Source: Planctomycetota bacterium (GTDB lineage: Bacteria > Planctomycetota > Phycisphaerae > UBA1845 > UTPLA1). From it: a stretch of DNA of 64,000 nt. The stretch's first letter is position 1. The number at the start of each line of letters is the position of its first letter. Below are positions 28,790-39,431 of this stretch, one piece after another. The notes under the pieces are model-generated. The model saw nothing but the letters and a program-made list of their open reading frames with translations, ran no database searches and was not told where the DNA came from. The position numbers were made by a program, and so were the translations under genes. The stretch lies in the NCBI GenBank assembly GCA_016712275.1, contig JADJRI010000001.1:124001-188000 (forward strand). Reading direction: 5' to 3'.

Positions 28790-29806
28790 TCAGGCTCTCG
28801 GATGGCTGTTGTCGTAGTCCTTCTTCAACTGACTCGTCGACACATGCGTGTAGATCTGCGTGGTGCTGATCGACTGGTGGCCGAGCAAAGCCTGAACGCG
28901 CAGGTCGGGCGCCGTTGTTGAGCATGTGGGTCGCGAACGTGCCGCAGGGTGTGCGGGGCTGATCGCGGATCGAGGCCGGCCATCGAGAGATATTTATCGA
29001 GCTTGCGGCGGACGCTTCGGGTGCTGAGGCGCTGGCCGTGCTTGTTGACGAACATGGCTTCCTGATTGAAGGTCGTATTGCGCGGATCGCTGTTTCGCAT
29101 CGCGAGGTATCGGCCGATGGCGGCAATGGCCGTCGGGCCGATGGGGGTGATGCGTTCCTTGCGACCCTTGCCGCGAACGCGGAGATGGCCGCTGTCGCGA
29201 TCGAGATCGTTGACGTTGAGGGCGACGAGCTGCTGACGCGCACGCCGGTGGAGTACATGCTCTCGAGCATCGCGCGGTCGCGAGCGCCGAGAAGCGTGGT
29301 GTCATCCGTGGTGCAGAGGAGCTTCTTGATCGCGTCGATATCGAGAACTCTGGGCGCGTTTCCGCTTGCGTTCGGATCGTGGCGACCGGGTTGGTCTGGA
29401 TGTAGCCGCGGCGCAGGCAGAACTTGTAGAAGCTGCGAAGGGTCGCGAGCTTCCGCGCGGCGGTGGCCTTCGAGTACTCGCGTTCCGTGAGGAACGAAAG
29501 GAAGGCGCGAATCTGGTTCGCGTCGGACGCAAGCAGCTTCTGCTTGATCGTTTCCACGTCGGTCGCGGTCATGGTGGCGACGGCCGTAGAGCCCGAGCCG
29601 CCCATGGCGTGCGAACGCAGGGTCATGTTGGATGTGCCCCGCGCGATCGGCGCTGCCGCGTTGATGGCCGCCTCAGGTCCGCCAATGAGAAACTGGCTGA
29701 ACTGATGGAGGTCAGCGGCATAGCACTTACCCGTATGCGGGGAGAAGTGCCGCTCGTAGCGAAGGTAATTCAGAAACTCGGTTACCAGCGGATGTTCTTG
29801 ACTCAT
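28790..29806 (-). CDS. Tyrosine recombinase XerC/XerD, several frameshifts
   Basis: 339 codons overall. N-terminal core-binding domain MSQEHPLVTEFLNYLRYERH, FSPHTGKCYAADLHQFSQFL, then after an insertion YSKATAARKLATLRSFYKFC. Frame changes near 29365, 29240, 28945 and 28905. The recovered catalytic domain reads RVLDIDAIKKLLCTTDDTTL, LESMYSTGVRV (Arg I), TRSVRRKLDKYLSMAGLDPR, PHTLRH (His-x-x-Arg-His), FATHMLNNGA, VQALLGHQSISTTQIYTHVS (His and nucleophile Tyr). All catalytic residues survive, so the gene is probably intact in the organism. It resolves chromosome dimers. About 55 Gly/Ala/Ser/Thr-rich residues around GGPEAAINAAAPIARG to SDANQIRAF form an unusually long insertion in the N-terminal domain. 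Confidence 0.88.
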
Positions 29807-30009
29807 GATCGCGACACTCTTTTCGGCGAATGACTGACTACTGTTATTTTGCCGCGCTTCCTGGCAACGCTCCGCGGCCTCCCACCATTACTCACACAGG
29901 CACGAACCACACGCGGTCTAGACGCATCGTTCGGCGTCGGACGCTCCCGTCCGAGGGCTGAATCCACTATCGGGCTATTCAATTTCAAGATTCATAAATA
30001 AATTGAGAC

Positions 30010-30219
30010 TTAAACGCGCAATTCCTCAATTTCCGTTTCCAGACGCCGCCCCATCTGATAGGAGAGGACAGCGGCATCGAACCAGTCGAAATCGGTGGAG
30101 CCATCACTGGCCAGAGCTGCGAATGCGCCGATGACATCGGCCTCATTACCGGGCTGATACCGGAAAAGGAACCGGTGGCCCCCCTTAACCAATGATAGCT
30201 GTCGAACGTCCGTTTTCAC
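30010..30219 (-). CDS. Small conserved-looking protein, unknown function
   Basis: 69 residues from a GTG at 30219, with a strong GGAGG upstream. The GTG overlaps the stop of the preceding lipoprotein gene (GTGA), so translation is coupled. Sequence: QLSLVKGGHRFLFRYQPGNE, then FDWFDAAVLSYQMGRRLETE. No signal peptide and no motif known to me. The tight coupling suggests it works with, or is made in proportion to, the lipoprotein. Confidence 0.65.
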   Translation of the reverse strand: MKTDVRQLSLVKGGHRFLFRYQPGNEADVIGAFAALASDGSTDFDWFDAAVLSYQMGRRLETEIEELRV

Positions 30220-30949
30220 GCCGGATCCTCCGTGTTTCCGCCCGCGACCAGTAAGAGCCGCCTGGACCGCTCCTGTTTCATCAGGCGTCCGAGGGCATCG
30301 TTCCAACAGAATCGGAGATACTTGGACTGGACTTTCAGATACTCTCGCCAACCGAGATGAGATTCGTTGCCATCGCGGGGATCGGCGTATTTCCTGACGG
30401 CTTTCTGGACCCTTTCGTGGGCCGCATTGAGCACGATTTGCACCTGACTGGTGGGGAGCATGGGATCGACCATGCGGGTGATTTCAAACGGTTCGGCCAT
30501 GCGCGCCGCAAGCATCGGCTCGAAGTCTTCAACCGCATGTTGCTGCGGGGCGTACATTTGCAGGACAATTCCGACGACGGGTGTGTAGGCGTCGTACTCG
30601 GTGATGCCGGCGACCAAAATCGCATCGGCACCGACCGCTTCGCAAACCGCGAGGGCATGGGCCGGTGATTCAACCTGAATGCGGCTCTGGGTTGCCAGTA
30701 CGGCCATCACACGATTGACCGGCAGGACCGTGACACCTCGACGAATGTGAGTTCGGAGGCAAGCAGGTCGGCCGCGGCAATGGGATCGAGGCTGAATTCA
30801 CCGGAGAAATTCAGAATCGGCGCGACGGCGATGGTGACGGGCTTGACGAAAGCGCGTGGAATGGCCACATCGTCGGACTTCATCGGCTGGGAACAGCCGA
30901 CAAGGAAAACGAGCGAGCAGGCCGGGATGACGCTTCGTATCTTTTTCAT
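30216..30949 (-). CDS. Lipoprotein of unknown function, one frameshift
   Basis: About 244 residues. Signal peptide with lipobox (SLVFLVGC, Cys about 19), then VTIAVAPILNFSGEFSLDPI and SELTFVE. At about 30730 one base seems missing; the next frame continues VTVLPVNRVMAVLATQSRIQ, AVCEAVGADAILVAGITEYD and PVVGIVLQMYAP. The central GADAILVAGITEYD resembles lipoproteins that assemble an alpha/beta domain like the TolB N-terminal domain. Its position 60 nt after the TolB-like lipoprotein suggests a shared envelope unit. Confidence 0.7.
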
Positions 30950-31009
30950 TTATTCAGTCATTTTGAGTTTCAAGTTACTGGAATCGGGCCGAATGGTGCC
31001 GATCCGATG

Positions 31010-32185
31010 TCATTGGTCGAATTCTTCCTCGTTCACGCTCGCCGCACGGCGGTCGCTGGCGGTTGTGGCGGACGGAGAATCCTCCGTATAGGTGGCCGGC
31101 TTAAACGGCTTGATGCTCCAAATCGTTTCGTTGTCTTCTTCATGGGTGCTGAAGTAGATGCGTCCATCGGTCGACCAGGCCGGGGCGAAGTAGCGGGCGC
31201 GACCTTCGGTCAAGCGCTGCAGTCCGCGACCATCCAGATCGACCACGCCGATGTCGCAGCGCCCCGCCACACTGCGCGAACCGGGCAAACCCTGGGCGGC
31301 CACATCGCCGTGCGTGTCCATCATTGTAAAGGTGATTTGCCTGCCATCCGGCGACCAGGCCGGGGCGATGAGCGCGCCACTTGGATTCGCGGCCACTTCG
31401 GTCGGAAAGAGCACTTCATCGCCCCTGATGTCGAGCGTCCAGATGCTGAAGTACCGGCTGCTGCGTGCGCGGGCGCGCTGGTAGGCGATTTTGTCGCCGT
31501 TCGGCGACCATGCCGGGAAGAGACCTTCGCCGATGAGTCGCTTGATGCCGGGATTGTCGAGTTCGACCACCCAGAGCGAGTTGCGATTTTCCTTGGGATC
31601 GATGCGGCAGTAGACGAGCTTTTTGCCGTCGGGCGACCAACTGGGGCTCATTTCGGGCATTGGTGTGTTGGTGACCTGAATCGGGTTTCGGCCATTCGCT
31701 TCGATAACCCAAATGTCCCATTGACCGCCGCGATCGCTGGCAAACGCGATGCGCGTGCCAGTGTGATCGAACTGTGGCTGTGCATCGTTGGCGGCGCCAT
31801 CCGTGATTTGCGTGATGGTCGCTCCATCGACGGCCTTGAGATACAGGTGACTGTTGTGCGAGTTTCGCGTGGAGGCGAAGACGAGCATTTTTCCGGCGCG
31901 GTCGACATCGGGATCAAAATCGGCGCCGTCGCTTTGGGTTGTGTGCTGCAACAGTCCGGTTGCGGCCTGGCCTTCGAAAGCCACATCGGACAAACCGGGG
32001 TCGCGTCCGAAAAGATGAAGACCGGTGTCTTGATTCTCGCCAGAAGCGGCCATGGTCTCCTGCGATTGTCCCGACGGCGGCTTGCCCTTCGATGCCACGC
32101 GCGTCGGTGCAGTGCTTGAGCATGATGCGGAAACCATGAGTGCGGAAGCGATCGAGAGCGAAGGAATGAGTGCGGTGAGTTTCAT
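31010..32185 (-). CDS. TolB-like beta-propeller lipoprotein
   Basis: 391 residues from ATG 32185, chosen because a lipoprotein signal starts there (MKLTALIPSLSIASALMVSA, then SC). Repeated PD40 (WD40-like) blades: PQFDHTGTRIAFASDRGGQW, PSWSPDGKKLVYCRID, FPAWSPNGDKIAYQRA, PAWSPDGRQITFTMMD, PAWSTDGRIYFSTHEE. Such propellers bind peptides or saccharides in the periplasm; whether it belongs to a Tol-Pal system cannot be said, since no Pal or TolAQR is nearby. A longer reading to 32290 has no typical signal. Confidence 0.82.
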   Translation of the reverse strand: MKLTALIPSLSIASALMVSASCSSTAPTRVASKGKPPSGQSQETMAASGENQDTGLHLFGRDPGLSDVAFEGQAATGLLQHTTQSDGADFDPDVDRAGKMLVFASTRNSHNSHLYLKAVDGATITQITDGAANDAQPQFDHTGTRIAFASDRGGQWDIWVIEANGRNPIQVTNTPMPEMSPSWSPDGKKLVYCRIDPKENRNSLWVVELDNPGIKRLIGEGLFPAWSPNGDKIAYQRARARSSRYFSIWTLDIRGDEVLFPTEVAANPSGALIAPAWSPDGRQITFTMMDTHGDVAAQGLPGSRSVAGRCDIGVVDLDGRGLQRLTEGRARYFAPAWSTDGRIYFSTHEEDNETIWSIKPFKPATYTEDSPSATTASDRRAASVNEEEFDQ

Positions 32186-32632
32186 AGGAATGCGAAGCTC
32201 GAGCGCGGCGACGAGACTTTGAACCTGCAAGACGCACGACCAAGTGACGGCGATGTAAACGCCCGGCGCCATTATCGGCTGTCGCCACACGTTGCATGAC
32301 CTCGCAACGGCATTCGCGAAGCATGGTTTGTCCGATAAGCCGACGAGAGTCTATCGACCTCGCGCGCGAGCGGTCTTGAGATTTCGGGACGTTGGCGCGG
32401 AAGTGAATCGAGACGATCGCAGTTGCAAAAAAAGGCCGAAATTGCCGCAGAAATGGCGGATGCTTCTGGCAGGAATTGCCGCTTCGCACTCTATGCGATC
32501 AATCAATGCTGTCAGTCAACTGCTCGACGGAAATGTGCGCTGATGTGAATCGCGATACCTCGCTTGTCAATGGAATTGAGGGATGAAGACGGCAACGCAT
32601 GGGTGCGCGACTTGCGGAAGCAGCGATGCGCA
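32186..32632. other. Intergenic region, no gene seen
   Basis: About 450 bases between the TPR protein (upstream, minus) and the TolB-like gene. No repeat or RNA fold stood out; it probably carries the TolB-like gene's promoter. Confidence 0.3.
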
Positions 32633-33667
32633 TCAAGGGAGGACCAAACGAGGCGGTTCGGATGCGAACTTTGTCTTCCACTCGAGCGCCTTCTCGTTTT
32701 TTTCATCGCCCGTCAAGATGGCGTCGATCATGGTCGAGGCATCTTTGCTGCCGCCGAGCGAATACTCCAGCTCGATCAGAAAGAGTTTCATGTCGTTGTT
32801 TTTGGGCGAGCGTTCGATGGCCTGGCTCACGAATTGAAGTGCATCCAGCATGGCAATGCGTCGCTCAATTTCAGCGGCCTGCAGCGAAATGCGCGCCACG
32901 CGGTAATACGGTTCCGCATTCTCGGCATCGGCGACACGCTGTCGGTCATACAGCATGGTGGCGCCGCGATAGGCCATTCGCAGCTTCTCGTGCGCCGTTC
33001 GATTGAAGGGATCGTCGCGAATGTCATTCTTAAACAGAAGCACGGCCTGATCGATGGCGGCCAGCCAGCGTAAGTCCTGTGCCTGCATGGCAATTTCACC
33101 GACACGCAACTGAATCTCCGCGTCATCGGCGGCAATGGCCTGGGCTTCCTTGGCCGTCGACACCGCTTCCTTATTCTTCACAAGTCCGAGATAGGTGGAG
33201 GCCAGATTGATGAGCACCTTCGATTTGACCGGCTTTCCATTCTCTTTCGCAGGTGCCAACGGCACGGCACGCTCCAGCGGCAGCCGGGCGGACGAATACA
33301 TGCGAGACTGCACATACAATTCCCCAATGGCCGCCAGGCCGCGCCAATCACCGTGGGCATTGCTGTTGTAACTCTCAAGCTCCGCCAATGCCGAGGCCCC
33401 CTGCTTGGTCGCAACGAAATAGAGGCCGCGCGCCAGCTTGAGCGTCAGAAGGGTCGGCTTCTCGATTTCGGCCTCACGAATCAGTCGTTCGGCCTCCTTC
33501 AAATCCGGCACGTCAATCTTGCGGATGGCGAGTTCAATTTTCTGTTCCGGCGTCATGGAACCGGTCGAGCCGCCGGCCGGTTGTGCAACGGCGTTGGTAT
33601 CTGTGCAGGCCAACACCCACACCGCGATTCCACACAAAGAAACACTCACTTGCCTTGATAAGAACAT
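32633..33667 (-). CDS. Exported TPR-type protein
   Basis: 344 residues from ATG 33667, with AGGAG seven bases upstream. Signal peptide (MFLSRQVSVSLCGIAVWVLA) followed by helical repeats resembling TPRs: EAERLIREAEIEKPTLLTLK, WRGLAAIGELYVQSRMYSSA, KSKVLINLASTYLGLVKNKE. It should act in the periplasm as a scaffold; partners unknown. The same strand and order as the TolB-like and lipoprotein genes downstream suggest an envelope cluster. Confidence 0.78.
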   Translation of the reverse strand: MFLSRQVSVSLCGIAVWVLACTDTNAVAQPAGGSTGSMTPEQKIELAIRKIDVPDLKEAERLIREAEIEKPTLLTLKLARGLYFVATKQGASALAELESYNSNAHGDWRGLAAIGELYVQSRMYSSARLPLERAVPLAPAKENGKPVKSKVLINLASTYLGLVKNKEAVSTAKEAQAIAADDAEIQLRVGEIAMQAQDLRWLAAIDQAVLLFKNDIRDDPFNRTAHEKLRMAYRGATMLYDRQRVADAENAEPYYRVARISLQAAEIERRIAMLDALQFVSQAIERSPKNNDMKLFLIELEYSLGGSKDASTMIDAILTGDEKNEKALEWKTKFASEPPRLVLP

Positions 33668-33832
33668 GACACACTCCTGAGAAGGCGACGGCATTCACCC
33701 ATTGGCCCGGCCGACCCTGATAATACGCAGTAAATGCGCGAAGGGTTCGCGCCAAGCGCGCAGCGTTTCCGAGAGCATTATCGGCGAACAGTAACAATCG
33801 GTACAGGCGGGTATTGCGCGAGGAACGGTGAT

Positions 33833-34294
33833 TCAACCGGAAATACTAAGCGAGAGTCCGGTCGAATTGGATGTGGCCGGTGAATCGGCATCGCTGCGGG
33901 AGGTTGATTTCCCGCGTTCGACGCGCACCTTATCCAGCAGGAGCTGCCAGGTTTCGCGCTGATGATTGAGAATCTTGAGAGCTTCGTCGATCGCGCCTGG
34001 GCTGCGCTTCATATTGCCTTCGACGAGACGATTGTAAATGAACGTGTAAAGTGCGGACATCTGCGTGCAGAGCGATTCGTTTACATCGTGTCGAAGACCG
34101 TTTCGCATTTCGAGCACGATGTTCTGCGCGCGAATGAGCTTTTCACAGCTTTCCTCAAAGTCGCCCCGGACCAGTGCATCGCGGGCCTGGCCGGCGAAAC
34201 GGATTGCGCCATCATAGAGCATGAGCTGCAATTGCTCGGGCGTCGCCGTCATGACCGCATTCTTAAAATATTCGCCCGAGGCATCCTGGGACAT
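33833..34294 (-). CDS. fliS: Flagellin export chaperone FliS
   Basis: 153 residues. Typical helical sequence: AVMTATPEQLQLMLYDGAIR, FEESCEKLIRAQNIVLEMRN, ALYTFIYNRLVEGNMKRSPG, ALKILNHQRETWQLLLDKV. FliS wraps the C-terminus of flagellin and prevents premature polymerisation. The last 25 residues (Ser/Thr-rich) are an extension. It follows fliD by 110 nt on the same strand. Confidence 0.93.
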   Translation of the reverse strand: MSQDASGEYFKNAVMTATPEQLQLMLYDGAIRFAGQARDALVRGDFEESCEKLIRAQNIVLEMRNGLRHDVNESLCTQMSALYTFIYNRLVEGNMKRSPGAIDEALKILNHQRETWQLLLDKVRVERGKSTSRSDADSPATSNSTGLSLSISG

Positions 34295-34404
34295 TTGCCG
34301 ATCGCTCCATCAAACGCAATTCACCACCCGGTTCATCGGTCGGATCACAGGACGACCTGAGCAATGGCGGGCACCGAATCGGCGAAAGCTGCGCCGCTTT
34401 GCGA

Positions 34405-37400
34405 TCAGGGAATCAACGCTGCCAGACTGGAAATGGCGCTCTGCTGGCTTTGCAAATTGGCAATGATGGATTCCATGTTCTGGAATTGCCCCAGCAGCCG
34501 TTCCCGGCGTGCCGCGAGAAGGGCCGTGAGCTGCGAAATGCGGCTGTTGAGATTAGTCTCTGATTTCTGCAGAGATTCTTCCTGAAGTGTGATGACGCCG
34601 TTTTCGACGTCGGTGAGTCGGTCGATTTCCTTTTGGATCACGCCGGCGAGACCGACAACTGTTTTTTCGCCGTCGGCATCGATTTGTTCGAGCGTGAAGA
34701 GTTGCTTGACGGCTTCGGGATCCTGATCGAGCGCCGCGCGAAACGCCTCTTCATCCAGCTTCAACTTGCCGCCCGTATCGAGCTTGATACCGACGCTGCC
34801 GAGACGGTTGAAGCCGCCGTCCAAGCCGCTCACATCAACGGACGTCAGCGAGGATAGCGTCTGTCTAACGCGTCGTGCCGTTGAATCGCCTTGCAGCACG
34901 CCGCGGTCGAAGGTTTCCGAGTTAAACCGAGTTAGCGTGTCGAGCGTACCTATGGCCGTATTAAACGCATTCACAAAGGTGCGGGCCTGTTCGACCAATG
35001 CGTCCTGATCGCGCCGAACGGATATGTTCACGGGGGCTTCGGATGTGGCGATCAAATCCAGCTTGACACCGTTTATAACGCCATCCAGCGTGTTGGAAGA
35101 CGAAGATACAACGAGCGGACGATCGGCATTGGCATCACCGATCAACACAACGGCATCGCGTGCCTGTGAAAGTGCATCAAACGTCAGTGACGTCGCTCCG
35201 GCATCAATGGCGAGTGCCCCGTTCAGACCCGATCGCGATGCAACAAGATTCAGCCGGTAGGACTGGCCGCCGGAGCCGTCGTTGATAATCGTGGCGTTGA
35301 CGGCCGCCCCACTGCTTTGGATTTTTGCGAGCACATCGTTGAGCGAATCATTGCCGTCGATCGAAATGCGTTTCTCCAATGACCCGTCGATGTAGGACTG
35401 GCCTTCCGCAGCCTGACCCAGCAGCCCCAGCGCCTTGGCGACTGTGCCGCCCTCTTCCGTGACTTTCAATCGGCTGGCCCCGTTGGCCGTGTCGCGCAAA
35501 AGCAATCCATCGCCCGTTTCATTGATTGAAGCGACAACGCCAATGCCGCGCGAATTGATCTCCGCGATGATGTCCTGAATCGTCCGTTCGTCTCCCGTGA
35601 GATCAACGACGGCCGACGCGCCGGTGCTGTCGGTAATTCGGAATCGTCCGCTGGGAATGCCGGCGCCGAGATTGAAGTCTTCGCGGCGAGTCGCTTCCGA
35701 AATGTAACGGCGCTGCAGGTTGGCGCCGCGCCGTGTTTGACGCGGCGTCCGCAGAAATGCCCAGTGACTCGGCGGTCGCGCCTGTGATTCGCAGGTTGGC
35801 GGTGCCGCCGGTGGAGTCGGTGAGATCGATCCCCAGCCCGGATGAAGATACCGCGGCGGTTACGCCCGTTCCCGCGGAATTGATCGCGTTGATCACATCG
35901 TCGAGCGTTGTTGCATTGGCAACATTGACCGAAACGAGCGGTCCGCCGTTGCGGTCGCCGATCGGCAGATCATTTGAATCACTCCCGAACCGCCGTTCAA
36001 TGATCGCAGCAACACCGTATTGAGGCCGGAAATGAGTGCGTTGGATTGGATCGTCGTCGGCGCAGGTGCATTCGAGCCGCTTGGCAAGGTGCCAAGACCG
36101 AGGTCTTGGGCCAAATTTGAGTTGTTTACGACGAGGCCGGTACCGGTGTTGTCGGTGAGCGTAATGCCACGGCCATTTGCCGAAAGAGCCGCGGTGACAA
36201 GTCGCGCGCCAGTGGTTGCATCGCGATTCTGCGGCGATTCGTTGATGGCCCGCAATACAAGCCCGTTGCCGTTCCGGCGATTCCGAGTGATTCAGCGGTG
36301 TTGCCGCCGTCCAGGTCTTCAATTTTCAAACTGCCGAAGGCCGTCTGGCCGGAGGCAACCGACGCGTCGTTCAGGACAAATTTTGAGCCGCTGGTGGTGA
36401 TGGAAACATTGATGCCCGCGGCGTTGACGCGGGTGAGTACATCCTGAACATTCGTTGCACCCGTCAAATCGACTTCCGCTGAAACACCCGCCCGATTCGT
36501 GATACGAATTCGTCCCAATGTCACGCCCGAGCCGGAATTCAGAAGTGACAGTGGCGTGCCTTGCAGCAGATTGTCTGAGAGGTTCAGATCAACACTACGG
36601 CCATCGCCAAGTGAAAACTGCAAGTCATTGGTCAGATTCAGCCGGCGCACGCCGTTTCCGTCGTTCAAATCGCGAAGGCGTGTGGACTCCGTCAAGTAAA
36701 CAAGCCTGCCGCCGGTGAGCGTGCCGGTCGTGGACGATTGCAACAGGCCAAGATCGGCGGCGGTTCGACCGGTTCCGACTTCGGCAACGCTGAGGGTGCC
36801 TGTTCCGCCGGATTGGTCCTCCACAACAAGATGATCGCCCTCGACGCGGGCGGCGACGCCAATGCCGGATGCGGCATTGATGCGATCGACGACATCGTTA
36901 ATCGTCAGCGCGCCGACCAGATCGATGGTGGCGGCCGCTCCGGTGCGATCGGACACTCTGATTTTTCCGGCCTGCACGCCGGCGCCCCCGTTCAAGGAAC
37001 TGAGGCGGGTGGAGCGATTCACCTGCCCTCGCGCGTTTTCGATGGTCAGGGTTCCGGCACCGACGGCGGCCTGATCGGCATTTGCAAAACCACGCGACAC
37101 CAGTTGATGCCGGGTCGCAAGGCTTCGAATGACAAGAGAATAGTCGCCGACGGCTGCGTTGCTGTTCGCAGTTGCGGCAAGTGCGGTCGGATTTGAGCTG
37201 GTCGCGATCGACGAATTAAAGAAAGAGGATTGCCCGAATCGGCTGATCGCAGTCTTGATCGAAAGTAGTTGGGCGGAAATCTGCAACAAACCGGTGCGAC
37301 GGCCGGCAAAGACGCCAAGCCGGCTCTGAAGCTGCGTGATCGGCCGGCTTTGCGCGGAAATAATGCTGTTGACGAGATCATTGATCGGCAGGCCGGAGAT

Positions 37401-37430
37401 GAGACCGACGCCACTGGAAATACTGGACAT
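34405..37430 (-). CDS. fliD: Flagellar filament cap FliD, very long, with repeated hook-IN motifs, three frameshifts
   Basis: About 1,000 residues, versus 450-670 in well-studied bacteria. N-terminal D0/D1: SGVGLISGLPINDLVNSIIS and GDYSLVIRSLATRHQLVSRG. The C-terminus (QARTFVNAFNTAIGTLDTL to LLGQFQNMESIIANLQSQQS) is also typical. Between are four or more hook-IN-type repeats, each with LNxGxGV, a strand like IRITNRAGVSAEVDLTGA, a helix like VQDVLTRVNAAGI, and LxDxxxG...LGL (about residues 142-230, 250-385 and two more). The frame changes near 36250, 35970 and 35720. It caps the filament and folds flagellin. The repeats probably build an extended, possibly adhesive, outer domain. Confidence 0.92.
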
Positions 37431-37535
37431 GATGTTGCACTCGCTGTCGCTTCCATCGCAGGAAGCAGGACTGATTCATTCGATGGATACGCGCATGCGA
37501 TCGACCCGGTCTCACCGGGCGTTTGACGCACAGCC

Positions 37536-37920
37536 TTATGAATCGTGAATGCCGGGACCGTGAATTCGCCCGATTGGCGAAGCATTCTGAGGAGGAAGAA
37601 TGGTTGCGTACCCGGCGCCTTGCTCGTCCAAAACGGATTGTGCGGGGTCATCTGAGATCGGCACGGCGCGAAATCGCTTCTTGCCGTTGTCGAGACAGGT
37701 GAGCACCACACCGCACTTTCGCGGCAAGGTTCGATTGAATGTGTGCGCCGACATCGATGGACTCCGTTTCGGCGAGCAGGAAATCGAGCGTCCGCAGGCA
37801 ATGCGGCTCGACCAGATTGATATCGGAAGAGCCGCACTCGTCCGTGAATGCGAGAGGCGCCGTCGGCTGACTTTCAGGGTCGGCAGGCGGCGCCTCAAAA
37901 AGCTCGTGGGTCTATCTGAA
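37536..37920 (-). CDS. Small protein between fliC and fliD, start and frame uncertain
   Basis: A coding-like stretch broken by at least one indel near 37710. Reading across it: HELFEAPPADPESQPTAPLA, INLVEPHCLRTLDFLLAETE, SIDVGAHIQSNLAAK, then CGVVLTCLDNGKKRFRAVPI and SVLDEQGAGYATILPPQN, ending at 37536. About 120 residues. The position would suit FlaG or FliW, but neither hallmark is visible, so I leave it unnamed. A true start codon cannot be chosen because another stop lies upstream in each frame. Confidence 0.4.
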
Positions 37921-37962
37921 GCTCAATGCCAACGCATAGTTGCGCGGCGAACTGATCTCATT

Positions 37963-39413
37963 TTATCTGAGCAGCGAAAGCACGTTCTGCGGTGCTGCAT
38001 TCGCAATGCCGAGAATATTCGTGGTCGATTGAAGCAGAATCTGCGCCCTGGTCAGATTCGAGACTTCGACGGAATAGTCCGTGTCGCGAATGGCGGACTC
38101 AGAGGCCGTCACGTTTTCAAGGGCGACGCGGAGGCTGTTCAGGTTTGTTTCGACCTGATTGGCCTGGAAACCGCCAAGCCGACCGGAGAGCCGCGAAATC
38201 TGGATGATCGCGGAATTCACGATTTCCTCGGCACGCGGGAGATTCTCCGCATCCAAAAGCTGGGTGGTTCGGCCTGTTCCGAGGTTATTCAGAAATCCGG
38301 ACTCGGTGTTTCCGAGATTTGCGGCGGTGATGGATTCGATGCCGATGCTGATTCGGCCCTGACTGTTGACATTGGGGCCGATCTGGAAGTTGGCACCGCC
38401 GCCGGTGACCGAGAACGAATCGTTTCCGAGAGTTGTTCCGAAATTCTCGGTGAGATCGATGACGACATCGAGGCCCGCACTGCGGAGATTGGCGGTGAGA
38501 CCGTCGACCGAGGCTTGCTGGCCGTTGATCAGCACGTTGGCATCGCGGCCGGCATCCGTGTATTGCCCTGATCGCCGGGACTGATTCCGAAAGTACCGCT
38601 CAGGACGTTGATTGAAACGAACTGCCGGCTGCCGTAGGCGGTCGAATGGAATGCCAAACCACCGGCACTGACCGTTGCCGATACACCCGTCAGCCTGGCG
38701 TTGTCGACGATGGACGCCGCAATCTGCGAAAGCGTGGTTCCGCTGGCAAAATTCAGAACTTCCGTGCCGACATTGCCCTGAATTTCAAGGGTGATGTTGT
38801 TGCCGGCCGACAGCGAGCCGGCCGAGGTGACGCCGGTTGTGCCGCCGACGCCGATGTTGAGCTGGGCGGTGAGGGCGGACTGGGTCACGGAGACATCGAT
38901 CGGCAGCGTGGAGCCTTCGGGCACGCGGGCGCCGAAGAGCTGAATGCGGGCGAGGTTTGACTTGTCCTGCCCGTCAACCAAATAGCCAAGGCCGCCGTTC
39001 AGCAGCTTCTTGCCATTGAATTGGGTTGAATTGGCGATTCGATCGATGCTGGTCAGCAGCGAGTCGATCTGCTGCTGATTGGCTTCGATTTCGTCGCGTG
39101 ACAGGCCGCCGTCGTTCGCAGTCTGGACGACCAGGCCCTTGATGTCGAGCAGTAGCTTCGACACTTCGCCGAGGGCCGCATCCGCCGTCGAGATGACGTT
39201 GATGGCACGCTCGGAGTTGCTGATCGCCGCATTGATTCCGCGAATCTCGGATCGCAGCGATTCGGAAGCGATGAGGCCCGCCGGATCGTCTGCTCCGCGG
39301 TTAATCCGCAGACCGCTGCTGAGCCGCTCGAGGCTCTTGTTCAGCGATTTGGTATTGGCGGTGAGTTTGTGGATCGCCGTCAGCGCCGGAACATTTGAAT
39401 TGATGCGACTCAT
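37963..39413 (-). CDS. fliC: Flagellin, one frameshift
   Basis: About 483 residues. Strong ribosome-binding site GGGAGG before ATG 39413. N-terminal D0/D1: MSRINSNVPALTAIHKLTAN, LERLSSGLRINRGADDPAGL, SNSERAINVISTADAALGEV. C-terminal D1/D0: EIVNSAIIQISRLSGRLGGF, ALENVTASESAIRDTDYSVE, then LLQSTTNILGIANAAPQNVL and SLLR. The central domain holds hook-IN-like segments. The frame slips at about 38535, between GISPGDQGNT and VLINGQQASVDGLTANLRSA. Exported by the flagellar type III apparatus with FliS. A hairpin-rich leader precedes it. Confidence 0.93.
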
Positions 39414-39431
39414 CGGTTCCTCCCTGAACGC

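Noticed and set aside
37600..38571. A 323-codon plus-strand frame
   Set aside because: Antisense to flagellin, and no family resemblance.
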